Below are positions 59,000 through 64,000 of a DNA stretch of 64,000 nt, in pieces. Numbering within the stretch: position 1 is the first letter of the stretch; the number at the start of each line of letters is the position of its first letter. The notes beneath the pieces are model-generated. The model was not told the origin of the DNA and did no database searches. It saw nothing but the letters and a program-made list of their open reading frames with translations. The position numbers and the translations under genes were made by a program. The stretch spans positions 1-64,000 of the forward strand of contig JAHQIW010003778.1 in NCBI GenBank assembly GCA_019055375.1. The letters run 5' to 3'. This DNA comes from Parelaphostrongylus tenuis (Eukaryota > Nematoda > Chromadorea > Rhabditida > Metastrongylidae).

Positions 59000-60000
59000 C
59001 CTATTTGACTCCTTTGGCAAAAACTTATTTCTGTTTTTATTTGAAGTGTAGATAATTATTCGATAGCCGAAATCAAGTAAACTTAGACGGTGCATTTATT
59101 TCTCAAAATGGCTTTTTTCACGCTGTAACACTCAAAATAAGATTTTGCTGGACATTCAAGAATTTCTCACCGGATACAGCCTCTTTACGAGCAGTCGATA
59201 ATTATTCGATAGCAAAAATCTCAGCGATTTCAAAGATGTAGCTGGTTATTGAAACGGACTTAATAGAGCGTTCTAATCAAAGAAAATTGGGTTTTGCACT
59301 CCAAAGGGTAAAATTTCTGAACATTGTCCTCAAGTCCCCGCTCTTTTGCAACATCGGTCATGTGGGAAACTTACTACTCCACCGACTTTTACAGCACTAC
59401 GAGTTTATTTCAAAAGCCAAATAAATCTTCAGAATTTCTGAAATTTTCGTTATCGAATGATTAATAAAGACCTAGCTGGGAATCATTGTTCAAGGGAAAT
59501 GCTTGAGTGTCAAAAATAATATTATTTTTACTGTCAGAGCGCAGTAATGATGTCTTCTGATAATAAAGGACACCTTCAAAATTGATAAGATTGTGGCTAT
59601 TCGATTGAGTATGGCAACTCTGGAAGAAATCAAAAAAGGTCTTTTGCTAAGGGGTCGAAACAGGATGAAGAAATCGAAAATAATCCAACTTTGCGAAACC
59701 TAGTCTTCCTTTGACTGTTACAGCACTCTAAAAAGGTTTTTGCGAAGACCCCTTTTCTTCCATGAGATTGCTAAGATATGCTTCAACTAATGATTTTTGA
59801 CTGCTTATGAAAAAAGACTCAATGTGGTGAGAAATTGTGGAACAAAATTTTGTATCGACTGTTACAGCGGAAAAAATAGGCCTTGTAGAAAACGAAATAC
59901 GTCGCCCAAATCCAATGAATTTCAGCTATTGATTGGCAGCCAGAAAGCTTTATGAAGTGAAAAGTTTCTTTTATCAGAGGGCTCAAACGAAGTGGAGAAA
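59000..60000. repeat. Array of diverged hairpin-type repeat units (family 2)
   Basis: Recurring words such as 'gataattattcgatagc' (59.05, 59.20), 'atcgaatgattaataaagac' (59.45) and 'cgctgtaacactcaaaataa' (59.12) mark several units of about 130-250 bp. Related words occur at 13.7, 31.8 and 36.0 kb. No coding capacity. Confidence 0.45.
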
Positions 60001-60537
60001 GCGAAAATGTATCAATTTCACTTATTGGAAGTTATTGGTAAACTGATATTGCATTCAGTATGTGTCACCATTTTTCATCAACATCCATTGTTTGCTAATT
60101 TTCATTAGCCGCGGTAACTTTTGGGTATTGCATGTGATGAAACTATTGAGAACCTAGAAATTCATACCGCATTGCCCTTCGTATGACTTATTGCAATTGA
60201 CTGAATGATAAAAACAACACGATTACCCTTGGCTCAAGCATTTCTCACTCATAAAGAGCTATACATGCATCGGAAGAATATGAGTTTACAAAGAATGCCC
60301 TGGTTTCTCAAAGCAACACAAAAACGTAACAATTTTACATAGGCGGAAAAGAAAATCTTATTGAAAAAAGCGCACCACTTCACGATCAGTGCTGCACTCA
60401 GAAATTTTGGTACTTTTCCATTATTAGAATCCTGATTTGAGCCTACAGAACAAGCTTATTTTTGGCTTTTTCTATGTTTAAATACCATTCGTCACCTTAA
60501 CTAAAATAAATCAATGGTTTGTCGCATTTCTCCACAG
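60001..60537. other. No recognised content
   Basis: AT-rich DNA before LINE copy 4. Confidence 0.35.
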
Positions 60538-63020
60538 ATTTCTCTCACTGAAAAATACTGCCCGGTTAGCCGCGAGGGGACGCGGAGCGTCCCGAAGTGG
60601 TTGATATGGGATAAACGCGAGCCAAAAGCGATCGTGTACTTCCCAAAGACGCAGATAGATTCAACGGATAAGCTCCCTGCTTCTGCATTATCGACTTGAC
60701 AAAACTCTTCTACGAGTCAAGTCGGCCAAAAGCCTGCAATCAAGGGGCTGCGAAATACTAGGGATGCGGTTAGGAGTCGCCTCCAACAATTAAGCTACTG
60801 CCGCTTTTCCGAGAGAGCCTCGTAAGCTACTCGTGAGTACCCAGTTTCGACAATTAGGGCGCAGTGAGCTTACGTTGAGTACCAAGAATGCTAGAAACAT
60901 CAACAAATATGAGCCTCATTCCCCTGACTCCGAAAGAGCCCTAGCTACGACAGCGCTGGGTAGGACGAGTACAGAGAGTCTGCTAATATCTCATTGCCAG
61001 ACTAAGCTGTCAAATTCGAAACGGACTGAAATGACGATCAGTAACTATAATGCACGAACACTTGCTCAGAGATCCGCTGCAGAAGATCTTTTGATTCAAG
61101 AAAGAAGAATAAGATACGATGTCATAGGCCTGGCTGGAACGAGAAGACGCCACCCTTTTCACGCTGTTTGTATTAGGTTGGAAAGAAAATTTTCATCGTT
61201 TGGATGGGAATGTAGTTTTCGCATGAATCGTTTGTGATCATATCATTTAAGAGGTCTACTTCTTGGCATCTGTTGGTATATTTTTTGTATATAGCTGCTG
61301 CAGAATGGAATTGTCCAGAGACCAAAAACATTTGTTGATGCTCCACGAGTACAGATTCGGGTCAAGCGCTAACGATAAGTCAGCCCATCTTTAACAGACC
61401 ACATTACATGCGTGGCTCAGAAATGATTCTTTGGCATATAGAAATTCAAGGTGTGGTCTCAAGAAAACACTCGAAACGAATGCTGAAGAATAATGTTGTT
61501 ATTTTTTGTCTAGATATATGCATGAATTTTGAATGTTTTATCAAACGGAGAAAAATATCTTCTCAGCCTAGTAGCATCGGAGAAAAGCTATTGCTTGGAA
61601 CATGCGATCGCAGAAGTATCGGCGGCTTAGCATCCTCGTCATATCCAATTTGACCGTAAACATCGACTGATTTGAACAACTAACAACCCATATCGGGCGA
61701 CAGTGGTTCAAACGATGCGGATCAAAGCTGGCTTTGACCATCTTCGTTGCTTGCGCACCAACACCAAGGTATGACAAAGATGAAGTCGAAGCATTCTATG
61801 TGGACCTCGGGAATACCTAAGAGAAGACCATGACGTTAAGGTGATTGTCGGAAATTTTAACGTGATAATTGGACCCAGGAACACTCCCGGAGAACGCCAC
61901 ATTGGAGCCCACGGACTAGATCGAGATGAATAAGGTGAGAGGCTAGCTGAGTTTATCATAACAACCCAAACCATCCATGGTAATTTACAATTTCAGTAAC
62001 CTTTTTCTGAACGATGGACGTGAGAGTCTCCCAGTGGAGAGTACCATACTGAAACAGACCACATCATAGTAAATTGAAGGCTTTGCCTCACCGATGTCGC
62101 TGATGTTCCAATATCTACACGAGACCAGACCACCGCCTCCTTCGTGCAACTTTCCGTTTTTTTTTTGGCTGGAAGGAGAGAAAGCCGCTAAACTCAAACA
62201 ACGAAGTCTCAGAACTATCATGAACTGAGACTTATTCAGATCATTAATCTGCTCTTGGAAAGATCCCGCTGTCGACAACACCGACGAATAACACAACTCG
62301 CTCGTTGATTATCTTCACGTTGGCGCTGTGAAGCCGAGAGTCCCAAGGTCGCTAAGAGACGCTTGTCTCCGCACGCACTCGAGCTGAAGCGTCAACGTGG
62401 AATCGCACGAGCTGCAGGCAACCGAAAACTTACGTCCGAACTTGCGAAACGCTGCAGAGAAGCGATAGAACAAGACCTCAAAGAGAGAAGAGCAGCAGTT
62501 ATGGCAGAAGATGCAAAAGCTAGAAAGAGCATTTGCAAAGCCTAGCGAAGCTTCGCCAGTCACAAGACCAGGATAATTGCACTTCGACGTCTTGAAGGGA
62601 CACTTATAGCTTACAGAAGGGCAATGGAAAAAATCATTCACTAAAACTAAACGAATCTCTTCTCTAGTTTATGTTTTCTTACCAACATATGATTTAAAAA
62701 AATCTGCCGTTCTTCCGGCCCTCCCATCCCAAAGCCCAGACAGGACTAGACCAGAACAACTGAAGAATCTACCACCAGTTCTTGGAAACCAGCAAGACCG
62801 TTTTGCTGTTCAAAAAGGTAGTCCTTCTCGGCATAGGCAATCATCGCTCAATCAGATTGCTATCCATTGTCTATATACTCTTCACTCGAGTCGCTGAATC
62901 AAGTGAAGAGTTCAAAATCGAGTCTGAATAGGATTGACAGAACACTGGACGAAGGAAAGCCATGCGAGAAAGTAGGGTTCCGAAAACGATTCAGTATCAT
63001 ATAGCATATCCACCACGGAC
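60538..63020 (+). mobile_element. RTE-type LINE copy 4, broken
   Basis: The leader runs to about 61030, then the endonuclease opens (MTISNYNARTLAQRSAAEDL, VIGLAGTRRRHPFHAV). A 399-bp insertion at 61173-61571 interrupts it. The endonuclease resumes at about 61.57-62.1 kb with stops, then the linker (LKRQRGIARAAGNRKLTSEL, 62.36-62.54). A deletion at 62.64 joins to the PDRTRPEQLKNLPPVL region and then to the RT start (VLLFKKGSP; RTLDEGKPCEKVGFRKRF). It ends near 63020, where copy 5 begins. Many frameshifts; inactive. Confidence 0.85.
61171..61573. mobile_element. Non-autonomous mariner-type insertion at a TA site
   Basis: TA at 61171-61172 and 61572-61573 flank a 399-bp insert. The ends are imperfect inverted repeats: left ttaggttggaaagaaaattt, right (reversed) ctaggctgagaagatatttt. 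RTE sequence is contiguous once the insert and one TA are removed. The insert carries no ORF but includes, at about 61375-61480, the right half and flank of hairpin element F (gtcagcccatctttaacaga, 'catgcgtggctcag'). Confidence 0.7.
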
Positions 63021-63024
63021 CTCC

Positions 63025-64000
63025 TTCTTTGAGGGATCCCGCCCGTTTAGTCGCGAGGGCACTTGGCGCGTCCCCAGGTGCTGGATAGGAGAATAAACGC
63101 GTACCAAAAGCGACCGTGTGCTTAACAGAGACGCAGGTGGATTTAGGGGTAAGGTCCCCTGCTTCTGCAGCTCCGACTTGACAAAAATCTATTTCTACGA
63201 GTCAAGAAGGTCAAAAGCCTGCAATCAGGCGGCTGGGAAGAACACGGGAGGCATAGGAGTCGCCTCCAACGAATAAGCTAATACCGCTCCTCCGAGAGAG
63301 ACTGGCAAGCTACTAGTGAGTTCCCAGCCTCCACGTCTAGAGCCTAGCAAGCTATAAGTCGGGTATCAAAGGCGAAAAATATTAAAAAATATGGGCCTCA
63401 TTCTCCTGACCCTGAAGGAGCCCCTAATACGGCAGCGAAAGGTAGGACGAGTACGGAGAGGCTGCTAAAATCTCGGGGACAAACTAGGCTGCCAAGACCG
63501 GAACGGACTAAAATGACGATCTGTACCTACAGTGCAAGAACCCTTAATCACGAATAAGCTGTAGAAGATCTATTAATTAACCATAAAGAACAAGGTGCGA
63601 CGGCATTAACTTGGCTGAGACGAGAAGGCGCCAACCTTTTCATGCTATTTATGACATCGAAGAAGAACTGTTCCTCGGAAAATGCGATAGCAGAGGTGTC
63701 GGCGGCGTTGGCGTTCTAGTCAAATTGAATTTGACCGTGAACATGGATTCTTTTGAACAACTAATAACCCGTATCGGACTATCACCGTTGAAACGATGTG
63801 GTTCTATGCTGGCTTTGACCATTTTCGTTGCTTACGCCCAACATCAATCTATGACGAAGACGAAGTCGAAGCTTTCCATATGGACCTTGAAAAATTCTTC
63901 AGAAAAGATCATACATTCTTCAAGGTCATTGTCGGAGATTTTCAACGCAAAAATTGGGCCTAGAAGAACGTCTGAAGAACGTCACATAGAGACCCACGGA
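63025..64000 (+). mobile_element. RTE-type LINE copy 5, cut by the window end
   Basis: The leader starts near 'cctccttctttgagggatcc' and runs like copies 3 and 4. The endonuclease begins near 63.51 kb (MTICTYSARTLN, then a stop) and continues past TRRRQPFHA-type and FDLTVNMDSFE blocks to the KVIVGDF catalytic-type block near 63.93 kb. The window ends in the following THG block. It is already damaged by stops. Confidence 0.85.

Noticed and set aside
1..64000. Bacterial-type systems (CRISPR, operons, phage, toxin-antitoxin)
   Set aside because: No regular spaced repeats, ribosome-binding-site patterns or dense long ORFs; intron-containing genes show that this is eukaryotic DNA.

Overview
The window looks like chromosomal DNA from a strongylid-type (clade V) nematode such as a hookworm. 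It has host-gene remains with many short GT-AG introns of about 50-70 nt, and numerous copies of an RTE-type LINE whose endonuclease and reverse transcriptase wording I know from hookworm genomes. It also holds mariner and piggyBac relics, TA microsatellites and tRNA-derived SINE-like repeats. No operon, rRNA, CRISPR or bacterial feature was seen. The species call is inference.

Layout. At 1.0-7.0 kb (+) lies a 20-exon gene for the C-terminal part of a condensin II HEAT subunit (CAP-D3; HCP-6 in C. elegans). Its splice sites are intact, but the reading frame carries two in-frame stops (4367-4369 and 6598-6600) and a phase mismatch at one junction, so it reads as a decaying copy or a sequence with errors. 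At 7.0-9.9 kb are palindromic repeats. At 11.46-12.38 kb (+) are three exons of mitochondrial complex I 49-kDa subunit (NDUFS2, gas-1 type). They are interrupted by SINE-like DNA and an in-frame stop, and then cut off by a dispersed repeat. From 12.4 to 19.4 kb the DNA is repeats, an inverted tRNA-like pair, a palindromic element and a small inverted duplication of coding-like sequence. At 19.4-22.2 kb (-) is a 5'-truncated RTE LINE, itself broken by a 610-bp hairpin element flanked by a 15-bp target-site duplication.

From 23 to 36 kb there are an orphan exon-like ORF, a piggyBac relic (25.4-26.0, -), a mariner relic (26.5-27.4, +), SINE-like copies, a doubtful ligand-gated channel fragment (32.6-33.1) and a second piggyBac relic (34.1-35.4, +). 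From 36 to 49 kb there are SINE-like inverted pairs, a shrunken RTE fragment (38.2-38.85, -), microsatellites, palindromic elements and long stretches without recognisable content. From 49.7 to 53.6 kb two RTE copies meet head to head. From 53.7 to 60.5 kb the content is mostly unrecognised repeat DNA. From 60.5 to the end are two further (+) RTE copies; one carries a 399-bp mariner-type insertion at a TA, and the other runs off the window.

Taken together this is a transposon graveyard around two damaged host genes. No ORF is convincingly an intact, functional protein gene. The recognised genes do not form a pathway. The more instructive signals are the damaged condensin gene, the complex I relic, and the nesting order and target-site marks of the mobile elements. 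I did not find a convincing undescribed system.
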